64,000 nt of DNA from an uncultured Sulfurimonas sp. (GCF_963662755.1 NZ_OY759725.1:682001-746000), one strand, 5' to 3'; shown: positions 51,654 through 61,547, counted from the stretch's first letter. A program made the numbers and translations. The notes: generated by a model from the letters alone, not told the origin.

Positions 51654-53310
51654 CTTTCTTTTCCGTGTTATTTACAGCTTTATGTTCCACTTTTTTTCCA
51701 TGGTCACTAACTGCGATCTCTGCATCTTTAGCATTTTTAAATTGTTGATTAACAATAAACTGTTGAGCAATTGAAAAAAGGTTATTTACAAACCAGTAAA
51801 GTACTAAACCAGATGGAAATGTTAAAAAGAAAAATGTAAATATTACAGGTAAATATTTAAACACTTTTTCTTGCATTGGATCTGTAAAGTTATTTGGAGT
51901 AAGTCTTTGTTGATAATACATAGATGCACCCATAAGTATAGGAAGAATATATAAATCATCCATACGAGAAAGGTCAGTTATCCATAAAGCCCAAGGTGCT
52001 CCTTGAAGTTCAACTGCATTTAAAAGTACACGATATATTGCAAAAAATACTGGAATCTGAAGTAACATCGGCAAACATCCACCAAGTGGATTTGCGTTAT
52101 GTTTTTTATACATATCCATAACTGCAGCATTCATACGTTGAGGATCACCTTTATACTTAGCTTGTATCTCTTTAATCTTAGGTGATATCTCTTTAATCTT
52201 TTGCATAGAGACCATACCTTTATACGTTAAAGGATAGAGTATAGTTCTAATAATAAGAGTTAAAGCTATGATTGACCAACCCCAGTTTCCAAAGATGCCA
52301 TGTAACCAAGAAAGAAGTTGAAAAAGTGGCTTAGATGCAAAAGTAAACCAGCCATATTCTATAGCATTTGTAAGAACAGGATTTATATTTTCAAGTACTT
52401 TATACTCTTTTTGTCCTACATATCCATTGAATGACATATTTTGTAATGCATCAAAATATACCACAGGATTGCTATCTCTATCTCTTTCAACTATGATATT
52501 TGTATCTTTAGTAAATCCAAACATAATAGAAGCTGAGTACTGATCAAAAGCAGATATTAATTCAACGCCAGTAAAGTTTTTTCTACCCTCAGCATCTCCA
52601 TCTTCTACTATTGTTACAAGTTCATCATCAGTGTAAACCATAGCACCTGATACAGTCATCATCTGCTCAATTACTTGAGGTCTTTGACCTAGATATATAA
52701 AGTATCTTTTATCATCTGAAAGTGAAACTTTTGCATCATAATGACCATCAGCATAAAAAGTAAGCTCTTTTGTAACTGTTAATGAAGATAATTTTTGAGT
52801 CAATGTAACTTTTTGAGGAGTATCATCTAAAGCAATTTTATCTACACTAGCGCTATATGCAACTGTTTTAGATTCATTGTTTAAAACCTCATCTAAAAAT
52901 CTTACAAAAAGTGGTTTCATGCCATCTGGAGATATAAGTTGTGCATGACCACCTTCTTTATTGTTAAATTTTGATTGTAGTAATTCTTTTGAACTAATAC
53001 GACCTAAAGTGTCCATTTTTAAAATAAAATTTTTATTTGTAACAGTTAAAATTGTATTAGCATCTGTTACTCTTAAATTTTGTGAATCAATAACTGAATG
53101 CTCACTAGTTTGATCAAAACTTGAACTCGTTTGTGATTTAGTGTTTGTGTTTGCATCTTTTTTAAGAGCAACACTTTGTTCTATTTTCTTGTTAGCCTCT
53201 AAATTTTCTGGCTCCGCAGGTGGAAAAATAGCTGTATAAGCTACGAAAAAAATTATAGACATTGCTACAGCTAGCATAAGTCTTTGATTTGGTGTCATTT
53301 TATCTAACAC
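51646..53310 (-). CDS. yidC: membrane protein insertase YidC
   Basis: A 554-residue YidC of the Gram-negative type: N-terminal membrane helix (about 11-28), large periplasmic domain (about 80-325) and five-helix insertase core (GWSIIALTLIIRTILYPLTY, about 346-365, with the functional Arg in the groove). PMLLQIPVFFAIYRVL and LYWFVNNLFSIAQQ follow. It inserts and folds inner-membrane proteins with or without SecYEG. The GTG at 53310 is preferred because AAAGGG lies 5 bases before it; an in-frame ATG 12 bases later has poor spacing. It starts 2 bases after yidD. Confidence 0.95.
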   Translation of the reverse strand: MLDKMTPNQRLMLAVAMSIIFFVAYTAIFPPAEPENLEANKKIEQSVALKKDANTNTKSQTSSSFDQTSEHSVIDSQNLRVTDANTILTVTNKNFILKMDTLGRISSKELLQSKFNNKEGGHAQLISPDGMKPLFVRFLDEVLNNESKTVAYSASVDKIALDDTPQKVTLTQKLSSLTVTKELTFYADGHYDAKVSLSDDKRYFIYLGQRPQVIEQMMTVSGAMVYTDDELVTIVEDGDAEGRKNFTGVELISAFDQYSASIMFGFTKDTNIIVERDRDSNPVVYFDALQNMSFNGYVGQKEYKVLENINPVLTNAIEYGWFTFASKPLFQLLSWLHGIFGNWGWSIIALTLIIRTILYPLTYKGMVSMQKIKEISPKIKEIQAKYKGDPQRMNAAVMDMYKKHNANPLGGCLPMLLQIPVFFAIYRVLLNAVELQGAPWALWITDLSRMDDLYILPILMGASMYYQQRLTPNNFTDPMQEKVFKYLPVIFTFFFLTFPSGLVLYWFVNNLFSIAQQFIVNQQFKNAKDAEIAVSDHGKKVEHKAVNNTEKKDD

Positions 53311-53312
53311 AT

Positions 53313-53639
53313 TTACCCTTTAAAAGAAAAATTTTTTATTATATAAAAACGGTTTTTTTTATTTGGAACCAACCAATATTTTATAGAATCAACCCCTAGT
53401 TTTGTGGGTTTTATAGACAGTTTATCAAGTAATGGATACTCTATTCCACCGTCAAATAATTGATTACAACGCAGTATTCTAATCAAAGTGTGGTAAAAAG
53501 CACTTGAAATGGAGTTGTTTTCAAAATTAATTTTTGCATATTCGCTACAAGATGGGTAGTATCTACAACTTCCAAAGCCAATAAGGGTAAAAAACTTTTG
53601 ATATAACCACAAGAGTTTAAGTAATATTTTTTTTATCAT
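53313..53639 (-). CDS. yidD: membrane protein insertion efficiency factor YidD
   Basis: A 108-residue YidD. The typical core GSCRYYPSCSEYAK (about 23-36) with its cysteines and the following RILRCNQLFDGGIEYPL are present. It associates with the inner membrane and assists insertion by YidC. Its ATG shares one base with the rnpA stop (TAATG). The C-terminus has about 30 more basic residues than the shortest family members. Confidence 0.93.
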   Translation of the reverse strand: MIKKILLKLLWLYQKFFTLIGFGSCRYYPSCSEYAKINFENNSISSAFYHTLIRILRCNQLFDGGIEYPLLDKLSIKPTKLGVDSIKYWLVPNKKNRFYIIKNFSFKG

Positions 53640-53983
53640 TATGCACTTTGAATAGTTTTAGACTTGTTTAAAAGTTTTAAAAAATCACTTTTTAACTCTA
53701 GATGTGAAACTTCATTTATAGCTTGTTTGGCAACAAAAATATATGTTCCATTTTTTAGTGTAGATGCATATTCACAAAACATAGCTCTAAGTCTTCTTTT
53801 AGCTCTATTTCTTTTTACTGCATTACCAATTTTTTTAGTAGCTGTAAAACCTATTTTGTTTATATGCTGATTTGGGAGATAAAAAAGAACAACACTCATG
53901 GAGTGAATGTTTTTGCCTTTTTTATATATGTGCTGAAATTCTTTATGTTGCTTGAGGGTATTAAAACCGCCTAAACTGACAAT
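53639..53983 (-). CDS. rnpA: ribonuclease P protein component, unusual start
   Basis: RnpA, the protein cofactor of RNase P, which matures tRNA 5' ends. The core motif is [19 protein letters not shown]. The first ATG (53899) would give 86 residues and cut off the conserved N-terminus, yet the 28 codons before it read [20 protein letters not shown] and match the RnpA central-cleft strand and helix. No ATG, GTG or TTG exists in that frame after the TAA stop. The best candidate is an ATT at 53983, inside rpmH, with AAAGG about 8 bases upstream, giving 114 residues. AUU starts are known for infC and pcnB. The gene body is certain; the start is inferred. Confidence 0.85.
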   Translation of the reverse strand: MVSLGGFNTLKQHKEFQHIYKKGKNIHSMSVVLFYLPNQHINKIGFTATKKIGNAVKRNRAKRRLRAMFCEYASTLKNGTYIFVAKQAINEVSHLELKSDFLKLLNKSKTIQSA

Positions 53984-54105
53984 TTTTTACGACCTTTTGC
54001 ACGACGACGGTTTATTATGTTACGACCATTTTTAGTAGCCATTCTAGATCTAAAACCATGAGTTCTTTTTCTAGGTGTATTATGAGGTTGGTATGTTCTT
54101 TTCAC
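53971..54105 (-). CDS. rpmH: 50S ribosomal protein L34
   Basis: A 44-residue L34, too short for a length-filtered gene list. It reads [20 protein letters not shown], then [20 protein letters not shown], ending LSV, a canonical sequence. The start is GTG at 54105 with AAGGA 6 bases upstream. It opens the rpmH-rnpA-yidD-yidC-jag-mnmE-ruvX chain, and its last codons overlap the inferred rnpA start. dnaA and an origin are not adjacent, as is common in Campylobacterota. Confidence 0.97.
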   Translation of the reverse strand: MKRTYQPHNTPRKRTHGFRSRMATKNGRNIINRRRAKGRKKLSV

Positions 54106-54200
54106 GACATATCCTTCTTTAAAATTAAGTTCGCAATCTTACATAAAAGTTACTTAAAACTCGTTTAAGGTTTATCCAAATACTACCTAAATAGCATTAT

Positions 54201-54581
54201 TTACTTTGTAATAACATCAGACTGCATACAGTTTTTACATACACCTTTGTAGATTATATCTACAACTGTGTAACCTTCAAGTTTAATATCTTCACTCTTT
54301 AAACATTTAATTGCATTACAAACATTACATATAAAATGTGGATGTGGTGTATTTTGCAACTCATAGTATCTTTTTTTATCATTTGACTCAAAACTTTTTA
54401 CTATGTTATTATCTTCAAATATTGAAATATTTCTATAAAAAGTTGCCTTATCCATGCTTATTTTATTTTTTATATTTTCAAAAGATATAGGCTTATTTTC
54501 TTCAATCAATATTTCAAGTAACTCTCTGCGTGCAAGTGTTAACTTTAAGTTTTTATCTTTTATAATATTTTCTATTTGCAT
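54201..54581 (-). CDS. Fur-family metalloregulator (Zur-like)
   Basis: A 126-residue Fur superfamily repressor. The winged helix is KLTLARRELLEILIEENKPI, then KATFYRNISIFEDNNIVKSF. The metal-binding part has PHPHFICNVCNAIKCL and two CxxC pairs (CNVC about 90, CKNC about 117) for the structural zinc. The neighbour is a TonB-dependent receptor, and the same palindrome precedes both genes, so this protein probably represses both. The receptor's resemblance to ZnuD suggests zinc, but iron or another metal cannot be excluded. Confidence 0.85.
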   Translation of the reverse strand: MQIENIIKDKNLKLTLARRELLEILIEENKPISFENIKNKISMDKATFYRNISIFEDNNIVKSFESNDKKRYYELQNTPHPHFICNVCNAIKCLKSEDIKLEGYTVVDIIYKGVCKNCMQSDVITK

Positions 54582-54625
54582 AAAGAGAATACTATCATAT
54601 TAAATCTTTAGCTCATCTTACTATG

Positions 54626-54642
54626 TTGCGACTAAATTGCAA
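54626..54642 (-). promoter_or_regulatory. operator copy 1, upstream of Fur-family gene
   Basis: TTGCGACTAAATTGCAA, a 17-base imperfect palindrome, lies 45 bases before the regulator start. On the minus strand its outer arm TTGCAA could serve as -35, with TAAGAT 16 bases on as -10, so binding would block this promoter. The same motif occurs twice upstream of the TonB receptor. Confidence 0.65.
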
Positions 54643-54671
54643 AAAGATCAATAGATAGACCTGACACTCTC

Positions 54672-56774
54672 TTATAGTGCAAAAGGAATACGAAGTGAGA
54701 ATGAAATATTTCTTCCAACCCCTAAAGCATACCCTTTATATGTATCAAGAAAATTATTATATTTAGTATCAAAAATATTATCTACATTTACTAAAGCCTG
54801 TGCTTTTTGTCCCATTATTTCGATTTTACTCTCATAAGCGACTCCCCAAAGTACATATCCAGCTGTATCAGCTGAACCAAAAGGAAGATTATTGTATTGA
54901 GAAAAAGGCTCTTGTGCACCTGCAACTTTTTGCTCATCATAAGCTTTCATATTAACTGAGACTATATTCTCTTTAATGCTCTTAAATGTCCCAAGATTAT
55001 GATAAAGTGCAAGACTAAGATTGTTCGCTGGTATCATTGTTAAATCACAATTATTATCAGTATCTTTTCCATCTATAATCTCAAATGAACTTTTAAAACG
55101 AGTATCATCACTAAAATATGTTTCTAACGAAAACTCTACTCCTTGCATCTGAGCACTTGTTTGTTCATTAGTCATTTCAGCAATACCTCCGGTTGGAATT
55201 ACTGCTCCGGTAATTGGATTACGACGCTTTCCTGTATTAGCCAGATATATATAGTTATCAATATAAGTACGGTAAAGTGTAAGTGAAGCATTAGTCTTTG
55301 CATCCTTATATCTCAATGACAAATCCCCACCCAATGTAGTCTCTTCTTTTAAATTTACATTTCCAATTTGATAAGCTTGAACGCCACCATGAGTACCATT
55401 GGCATAAAGCTCAAAAACACTTGGTGCACGAAAGCCTCGTGATATGTTTGTAGCTACATTCCAATTTTTTGTTACTTTATAAGTTAATCCTACTGAGCCA
55501 CCTAATGCAGAAAAATCTTTAGAAGCATCTTTTGCTACTTTTGCATCTATACTCCTAGTGTCATATCTTAAACCAAATTGTGCTATCCAATTTTCAATAT
55601 CTGCTTCTTCAAAAAGATAAATTGCTTTACCATCTTCAGTAGCACTAGGAACAAGGCGACCTCTTGAGACATCTTGGTCTTTTGTGTATCCCTCTATACC
55701 TATTTCGCCATCAAATACTCCTACAACAGGGTGTACAACAGCTACTTTTGCATCAAAACGATCAACCTCAATATCTAAATTAACATTAGATGAGTTCATT
55801 GATTCATATGGAACACCTTCAGCTGCTTGACGCGTATTGAGTGTACGTGAAATAGTTGGCTTAAGTATCCACTCATCCATAAAAATATTTCCACTAAGTT
55901 GCGTTTCATTGTTTGAGAGATCTTGTCCAGCTGAAGAAATTGCACTATATGTTGGTCCACTTGTATGACCTAAATAGTTTTGAAAACTTTGCCAATATGT
56001 ATGTTGTAGTTTTATATCTCCCCAATCATCTGTATATCCAACAGCTACTTGAGCAGAAGTTGATTCAAAATTTGTATAAGGCAACTCTCCTGCAAAACGA
56101 GGTTTTGTCCCCGGTGTTGTTGGATCTCCTGCTTCCCATGTATCTGCATTTGGAGTGTGCATATTTCCGCTTTTACGTTTAATTACACCTATATTAACAC
56201 CAACTTTTCCAAAAGCACTCTGAGTTTTTACTCCCCCTACTTTTTCATCATTATTAGTATGATATTCACCTAAAATTTCACCTTTTATTTTTGTCTCGCC
56301 CTCTTTTGCAAAAAGAAGTTTAGGAGAGAGAATATTTACAACTCCACCTAGAGCATCTGAACCATAAAGTACACCTTGAGCACCACGAACAACTTCAATA
56401 CGATCAGCTAAAAAGGGGTCAGTATTTGATAGATGTCGTATACCATACGTTTGAAAGTCTGTCGAACTACCATTAGAAAGTACTTTAACTCGCTCACCAC
56501 TCATTCCTCGAATCACAGGTTTGCCAGATTGTGAACCTGTAGCAATATTGTCAACCCCAGAAATATCAGAAAGAATTTCACCTAAAGAAGCAGTAGTTTT
56601 AGAAGCAATTGCGTCTTTATCTAGCACATCAACGGCGGCAGGAACGTCAAAAGTTCCATGATTATGAACAGGAGATGCAGAAATTGTTATAGCGTCAAGC
56701 TCAATAGTATCAGCTAAGAGTGGCGCACAAACGAGTGTAGCGGTATATAAAGAAATTTTCAAATATCTTTTCAC
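54672..56774 (-). CDS. TonB-dependent outer-membrane receptor, ZnuD-like
   Basis: A 700-residue receptor with a signal peptide (about 1-21), a plug domain (about 45-155, VIRGMSGERVKVLSNG, VVRGAQGVLYGSDALGGVVN) and a 22-strand type barrel ending in the aromatic-terminated strand NISFSLRIPFAL. The segment APSVFELYANGTHGGVQAYQ and a short HNHG at the mature N-terminus resemble ZnuD-type zinc (or heme) receptors. Uptake would be driven by TonB-ExbBD. Two operator palindromes flank a TATAAT just upstream, and the Fur-family gene follows downstream. The substrate is inferred. Confidence 0.9.
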   Translation of the reverse strand: MKRYLKISLYTATLVCAPLLADTIELDAITISASPVHNHGTFDVPAAVDVLDKDAIASKTTASLGEILSDISGVDNIATGSQSGKPVIRGMSGERVKVLSNGSSTDFQTYGIRHLSNTDPFLADRIEVVRGAQGVLYGSDALGGVVNILSPKLLFAKEGETKIKGEILGEYHTNNDEKVGGVKTQSAFGKVGVNIGVIKRKSGNMHTPNADTWEAGDPTTPGTKPRFAGELPYTNFESTSAQVAVGYTDDWGDIKLQHTYWQSFQNYLGHTSGPTYSAISSAGQDLSNNETQLSGNIFMDEWILKPTISRTLNTRQAAEGVPYESMNSSNVNLDIEVDRFDAKVAVVHPVVGVFDGEIGIEGYTKDQDVSRGRLVPSATEDGKAIYLFEEADIENWIAQFGLRYDTRSIDAKVAKDASKDFSALGGSVGLTYKVTKNWNVATNISRGFRAPSVFELYANGTHGGVQAYQIGNVNLKEETTLGGDLSLRYKDAKTNASLTLYRTYIDNYIYLANTGKRRNPITGAVIPTGGIAEMTNEQTSAQMQGVEFSLETYFSDDTRFKSSFEIIDGKDTDNNCDLTMIPANNLSLALYHNLGTFKSIKENIVSVNMKAYDEQKVAGAQEPFSQYNNLPFGSADTAGYVLWGVAYESKIEIMGQKAQALVNVDNIFDTKYNNFLDTYKGYALGVGRNISFSLRIPFAL

Positions 56775-56800
56775 ATATTTACCTTGTTATAATATTTATT

Positions 56801-56845
56801 TGCGACTTAATCGCATAAAATTATAACAAATGATACTTAGTCGCA
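56801..56845 (-). promoter_or_regulatory. TonB receptor promoter with two operator palindromes
   Basis: TGCGACTTAATCGCA (56801-56815) and TGATACTTAGTCGCA (56831-56845) have centres exactly 30 bases apart, about three helical turns, so proteins would bind the same face. A TATAAT -10 (minus strand, 56820-56825) lies between them, and the first site covers the expected transcription start. Confidence 0.75.
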
Positions 56846-56962
56846 TATTAAATATATGAACTTTTAGTTTAATTTTAAAAGTTAAATTTAAAAAATTATT
56901 AACAAAAAATTAACACTTATAATCATATAATAGCCATCAAAAGTCTATGTATAGGGAATTTA

Positions 56963-58597
56963 ATGAACTTTAATATTAAACTATTTATTGTTATATTAAT
57001 TAGTTTTATACTTCTATCTTATTCTCTTTATCTAAATCATAAAATCCTTACAAATAGTAATATTATTATAAGTAATATTGAAAATAGTTTTGCAAATACT
57101 AAGTTAAAACAACAAATAGAAGTTTTAAAACGCTCTAATGATGAAGTTCAAAAAGAGATGTTATATAGTTTTATTTTAGCTTTTTTACTAATCTCCTTTG
57201 CAATATACAGACAAATACTCCACCAAAGAGAAATAGAAAAAAAATTATTATTAGGCGAACATGCCAAAAATGAACAAAAAAGATTGCAATCTCAATTACT
57301 TAAATACAATGATGATTTAGAAGAAGAAATATCAAAAAAAACAGCAGAATTACATCTAAAAATATATACTCATTTTTTAAGTGGTTTACCAAACAGAAAC
57401 AGACTTTTAGAAGATGCTCACAAATACAACTTTAAACAGATGGCACTATTAAATATAGATAAATTTCAAAAATTCAATGATGTTTATGGTGAAGAGATAG
57501 GAAATATAGCCCTAAAGCTTACGGCTGATTTTTTAGATACACAAATAGACGATAAAGAGACACTTCTTTACCACATAGGTGGAGACGAATTTGTTTTTGT
57601 AGCTAAAGAATCTACTCGATTAGACAATACTTCTTTTATTGAAAAGATAGAAGATATTTTAAAAAAATATAGACGCGAAAATTTTATCTATGAGGATAAA
57701 AGATTTTCTTTTATGATGAGTGCTGGATTAAGTTTTAGTGGCTCGAACAAAATGTTAGCATATGCTGATATGGCTTTAAAAGATGCAAAAAAAAGAAATG
57801 TACAATTATCAATCTTTAATGATGACAAAGCATTGGAAAAACTACACAAAGAAGATATTGAGTGTCACAAAAAACTAACTAATGCAATTGAAAACAATAA
57901 TATACTCTCATATTTTCAACCTATAGCTCCAATTCAAGATAGCTCACTTGATCTTAAATATGAATCTTTAGTTAGACTTAAGGATGATAATGGAGAAATT
58001 ATAGCTCCATTTAGGTTTATAAATGTAGCAAAGCAAAACCGCATCTATCACAAACTAACTCAAGCTATTATCCAAAATACTTTTAATGTAATATCTAAAT
58101 ATAAAGTTCCTTGTTCTATAAATATATCAATGGAAGACATAGAAAACGATAGAACGGTGGAAGTTCTCTATGCGAAGTTTGATGAATTTGAATACAATTC
58201 TCTTATAACCATAGAACTCCTTGAAACAGAAGAATTTAAAGATTATAAAAGAGTCTATAATTTTTGTATTAAAATACGCTCTTATGGGATTAAAGTAGCC
58301 TTAGATGATTTTGGAGCTGGCTATTCAAATTTCTCTCATGCACTTAACTTACCTATTGATTATATTAAGATAGATGCTTCACTTATTTCAAATATAGATA
58401 GAGATTTGAATTCTCAGATAATGGTTGAAACTATTGTCGGTCTTGCTCATAAATTAAACATTAAAACGATAGCAGAATATGTATCATCAAAAGAAATTTT
58501 AAATGTGGTTAAAAGACTAAATGTAGATTATGCTCAAGGTTACTATATAGGCAAACCTCAAGAGATTGAACACCATATACCTTACTTACTTAATTAA
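56963..58597 (+). CDS. membrane GGDEF / EAL-like (ESL) protein
   Basis: A 544-residue protein with two membrane helices (about 5-22 and 70-87), a short coiled coil (about 90-135), a GGDEF domain with intact GGDEF (206-210) and an EAL domain in which the signature reads ESL (334-336). DDFGAGYSNFSHAL, the K-I-D motif and QGYYIGKP remain, so phosphodiesterase activity is possible. The membrane-proximal part is short, so it may sense through the membrane or a partner. It is divergent from the TonB receptor, and its 3' end overlaps the tetraheme cytochrome gene by 12 bases in convergent orientation. Confidence 0.88.
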   Translation: MNFNIKLFIVILISFILLSYSLYLNHKILTNSNIIISNIENSFANTKLKQQIEVLKRSNDEVQKEMLYSFILAFLLISFAIYRQILHQREIEKKLLLGEHAKNEQKRLQSQLLKYNDDLEEEISKKTAELHLKIYTHFLSGLPNRNRLLEDAHKYNFKQMALLNIDKFQKFNDVYGEEIGNIALKLTADFLDTQIDDKETLLYHIGGDEFVFVAKESTRLDNTSFIEKIEDILKKYRRENFIYEDKRFSFMMSAGLSFSGSNKMLAYADMALKDAKKRNVQLSIFNDDKALEKLHKEDIECHKKLTNAIENNNILSYFQPIAPIQDSSLDLKYESLVRLKDDNGEIIAPFRFINVAKQNRIYHKLTQAIIQNTFNVISKYKVPCSINISMEDIENDRTVEVLYAKFDEFEYNSLITIELLETEEFKDYKRVYNFCIKIRSYGIKVALDDFGAGYSNFSHALNLPIDYIKIDASLISNIDRDLNSQIMVETIVGLAHKLNIKTIAEYVSSKEILNVVKRLNVDYAQGYYIGKPQEIEHHIPYLLN

Positions 58598-58939
58598 AAA
58601 ATCTTTTAGTGATTCACTTTGTGATTGATCATATTTAATAGAGTTATCAAAGATTTTTTCATCTTCTCCAACATGACAATCTCTACACGCTTGTATAACA
58701 TCATGCTCGCGTATGTTTGGTTTATTTATCTTTGACATGGGATGACAAGAAAAACAATCATCTCCACACTCAGCCATAGAGTTTGGATCTGCGGCATGAC
58801 ACTTTATACATGTTAACATTGGCTTATGCCTAAGGTCTTCATTAATAGTTGGAATAAGTTTTGGATGGCAAGTCAGGCAATCGCCTGTACAAGCCAGTAA
58901 ATTAAATGTAATAATAAATATAAGTACAAGATATTTCAT
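58586..58939 (-). CDS. small tetraheme c-type cytochrome, probable lipoprotein
   Basis: A 117-residue exported cytochrome. The signal peptide ends in a lipobox-like LLAC (Cys17), so it may be lipid-anchored. Four CxxCH heme-binding motifs follow (CLTCH from 21, CIKCH about 44, CFSCH about 62, CRDCH about 84), plus extra histidines that could be axial ligands. It would carry electrons in the periplasm. It is close in size to half of an NrfH/NapC-type protein but lacks a transmembrane anchor helix, and no reductase gene lies beside it. It is probably single or paired with distant partners. Confidence 0.85.
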   Translation of the reverse strand: MKYLVLIFIITFNLLACTGDCLTCHPKLIPTINEDLRHKPMLTCIKCHAADPNSMAECGDDCFSCHPMSKINKPNIREHDVIQACRDCHVGEDEKIFDNSIKYDQSQSESLKDFLIK

Positions 58940-58964
58940 AACGAAATTATAACCTCTCTTTTAT

Positions 58965-61547
58965 TTACTTCACACTTACTTTTATTTCGCCATCTTTAAA
59001 GTCAAAAAAGACTTTTGATCCCTCGACTACTCTACCCTCAAGTATTAGCTCAGCAAGTCTGTCTTCTACTATCTCATAAAGAGCACGTTTAAGCGGTCTA
59101 GCTCCATAAACAGGATCAAACCCAGCTTCAGCTATATAAGCTTTAGCATCTGCACTTAGAGTAAGTTCTATATCTCTTTGTTCAACTTTTTTGCTTATAT
59201 CTCTAAAGAAAATATCTACTATATCTATAATCTGTTCACGTCCAAGCGCATTAAAAATCACGATATCATCAAGTCTATTTAAAAACTCTGGTTTAAATGC
59301 TTGTTTTAACTCAGCTAAAACCATATTGTCAAGCTCATCAGATGCTGGATTATTTATAATTTTATCACTTGCAATATTTGAAGTTAAGATGATGATAGTA
59401 TTGCTAAAATCAACCGTTACACCTTTGTTGTCAGTTAGTCTTCCATCATCTAAAACTTGAAGTAACATATTAAAAACATCAGGGTGTGCTTTTTCTACCT
59501 CATCAAATAAAATTACACTATATGGTTTTCTTCTTACCGCTTCTGTAAGTTGTCCACCCTCTTCATAACCAACATATCCTGGTGCTGCTCCAACAAGACG
59601 TGAGACTGCATGTTTTTCCATATACTCACTCATATCTATACGAATCATTGCATCTTCACTATCAAACAAGAACTTAGCCAATGTTTTAGCCGTTTGAGTC
59701 TTACCTACTCCAGTTGGTCCTAAGAACAAAAAACTACCAATAGGCGTATTTGCATCTGAGAGTCCTGCTTTATTTCTTTTTATAGCACGAGAGACAGCAT
59801 GAGTAGCTTTAGTTTGTCCTACAACATCACGATTAAGCTCATCTTCAACATTTAAGATTTTTTCTTTATCTCCTTGAAGCATTTTATTTACAGGTATCTT
59901 TGTCCATCTTGAAATAATAGATGCAATAGCTTCTTCATCTACACTATTTTTAAGTAGTGTTCCCGCTTCTTGAAGTTTGTTCCACTTCTCGTTTATCTTT
60001 TTTTCTTCTTCTATAAGAGTTGGTATTTCACCATATTCTATCTCAGCTGCACGATTAAACTCAGAGTTACTTTTTGCTAGATGCGCTTCTTTTCTCTTTT
60101 TCTCAATATCATTTTTAATGCCAGAAATTCTCTCAAATACCTCTTTTTCAGTTGCAAATTGTGCTTCTAATGTTCTAACTTCTTCTGCTACATCTGCCAA
60201 CTCTTTTTCTATCTCAGTTAATCTCTTCTCATTTGCAGGAGTTTTCTCCATCTTTAGAGCTTCTCTCTCAACATGAAGTTCTGAACTCTTTCTCTTTGCA
60301 GAACTTAGCGCATTTGGTTCAGACTCTATTTGCATCTTAAGTTCAGCTGCAGCTTCATCTATAAGGTCTATGGCTTTATCAGGTAAAAATCTATCTGCTA
60401 TATATCTATCTGAGAGTTTTGCAGCGGCTACAAGTGCGCTATCTGTTATAGTTACATTATGGTGAGTCTCCAAACGCTCTTTTATTCCACGTAAAATTTG
60501 AAGAGATTGATTTACAGTAGGCTCATCAAGATTAATAGGTAAAAACCTTCTTTGAAGTGCCATATCTTTTTCAAAATATTTTCTATACTCTTTTAGAGTT
60601 GTAGCACCAATAGTATGAAGCTCTCCACGCGCTAGAGCTGGTTTTAAGATATTTGCAGCATCCATACTTCCCTCAGATGCACCAGCTCCAACAATAGTGT
60701 GAATCTCATCTATAAAAAGTATGATATTTCCGCTTTGTTTTACCTCATCAATTACAGCCTTTAGTCTATCTTCAAACTCTCCTCTATATTTTGCACCTGC
60801 TATTAATGCACTCATATCAAGGGCTATAACTCTTTTATTTTGAAGTGAAGTTGGTACTTTGTTGTCACTAATACGTTGTGCTAAACCTTCAACTAAAGCT
60901 GTTTTACCAACACCAGGCTCACCTAAAAGCATAGGGTTGTTTTTTGTTTTACGGATAAGTATCTGCATCATACGTGTTATCTCTTCATCACGTCCAATCA
61001 CAGGAGAGAGTTTTCCCTCAGCAGCTTCCGCTGTTAAATCTATACCATATTTTTCTAAAGACTCTAAAGTCTCATCAGAACTTTGAGAATCTATCTTAGC
61101 TCCCCCACGAGAAGCTTCCAGATTTTTGGCAAGTTCTGAAACATCTATATACTTTTTCAACAAACTTAAAAATGGCTCATTTTTTAAGTTTGCAAGTATG
61201 TAAGTATCAACTGCTAAAAATGAGTCTCCATTTTTTGTCATCAAACCTGCACCAGCTTCCAAACTAGACACAAACTCTTTGGAGAGTTTAATATTTTCTT
61301 TTGATACAGTTGATGATTTTGGCAACTTTTCACTTAGACTCTTAACATCCAACTCTATTGCTACTTTATCAATATTCATCTTATTAAACATCTGATTTAA
61401 TACTGAATTAGAGTTAGTTAATAATGCCCATAAAAAATGTATGTTCACTACCTCTTGATTTTTATTGTGTAAAGCCAAAGATATAGAAGACTCTATAGCC
61501 TCTGTCATATTATGTGTTAGTTTTTCAAAAATATTATTACCATTCAT
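58965..61547 (-). CDS. clpB: ATP-dependent disaggregase ClpB
   Basis: An 860-residue Hsp100 disaggregase that works with DnaK/DnaJ to rescue aggregated protein. It has a Clp_N domain (1-140), the first AAA+ module (Walker A GEPGVGKT about 207, Walker B ILFIDEIH), the long coiled-coil M-domain (about 410-525, which separates ClpB from ClpA), the second AAA+ module (GPTGVGKT about 605, [16 protein letters not shown]) and the C-terminal D2-small domain. Length is normal. A HAIR-overlapped promoter identical in layout to that of cbpA-hspR precedes it, so HspR control is likely. Confidence 0.97.
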   Translation of the reverse strand: MNGNNIFEKLTHNMTEAIESSISLALHNKNQEVVNIHFLWALLTNSNSVLNQMFNKMNIDKVAIELDVKSLSEKLPKSSTVSKENIKLSKEFVSSLEAGAGLMTKNGDSFLAVDTYILANLKNEPFLSLLKKYIDVSELAKNLEASRGGAKIDSQSSDETLESLEKYGIDLTAEAAEGKLSPVIGRDEEITRMMQILIRKTKNNPMLLGEPGVGKTALVEGLAQRISDNKVPTSLQNKRVIALDMSALIAGAKYRGEFEDRLKAVIDEVKQSGNIILFIDEIHTIVGAGASEGSMDAANILKPALARGELHTIGATTLKEYRKYFEKDMALQRRFLPINLDEPTVNQSLQILRGIKERLETHHNVTITDSALVAAAKLSDRYIADRFLPDKAIDLIDEAAAELKMQIESEPNALSSAKRKSSELHVEREALKMEKTPANEKRLTEIEKELADVAEEVRTLEAQFATEKEVFERISGIKNDIEKKRKEAHLAKSNSEFNRAAEIEYGEIPTLIEEEKKINEKWNKLQEAGTLLKNSVDEEAIASIISRWTKIPVNKMLQGDKEKILNVEDELNRDVVGQTKATHAVSRAIKRNKAGLSDANTPIGSFLFLGPTGVGKTQTAKTLAKFLFDSEDAMIRIDMSEYMEKHAVSRLVGAAPGYVGYEEGGQLTEAVRRKPYSVILFDEVEKAHPDVFNMLLQVLDDGRLTDNKGVTVDFSNTIIILTSNIASDKIINNPASDELDNMVLAELKQAFKPEFLNRLDDIVIFNALGREQIIDIVDIFFRDISKKVEQRDIELTLSADAKAYIAEAGFDPVYGARPLKRALYEIVEDRLAELILEGRVVEGSKVFFDFKDGEIKVSVK

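Noticed and set aside
53639..53899. 86-residue version of rnpA starting at the first ATG
   Set aside because: It removes a conserved N-terminal segment encoded immediately upstream in the same frame, so the longer form is preferred despite the rare start.
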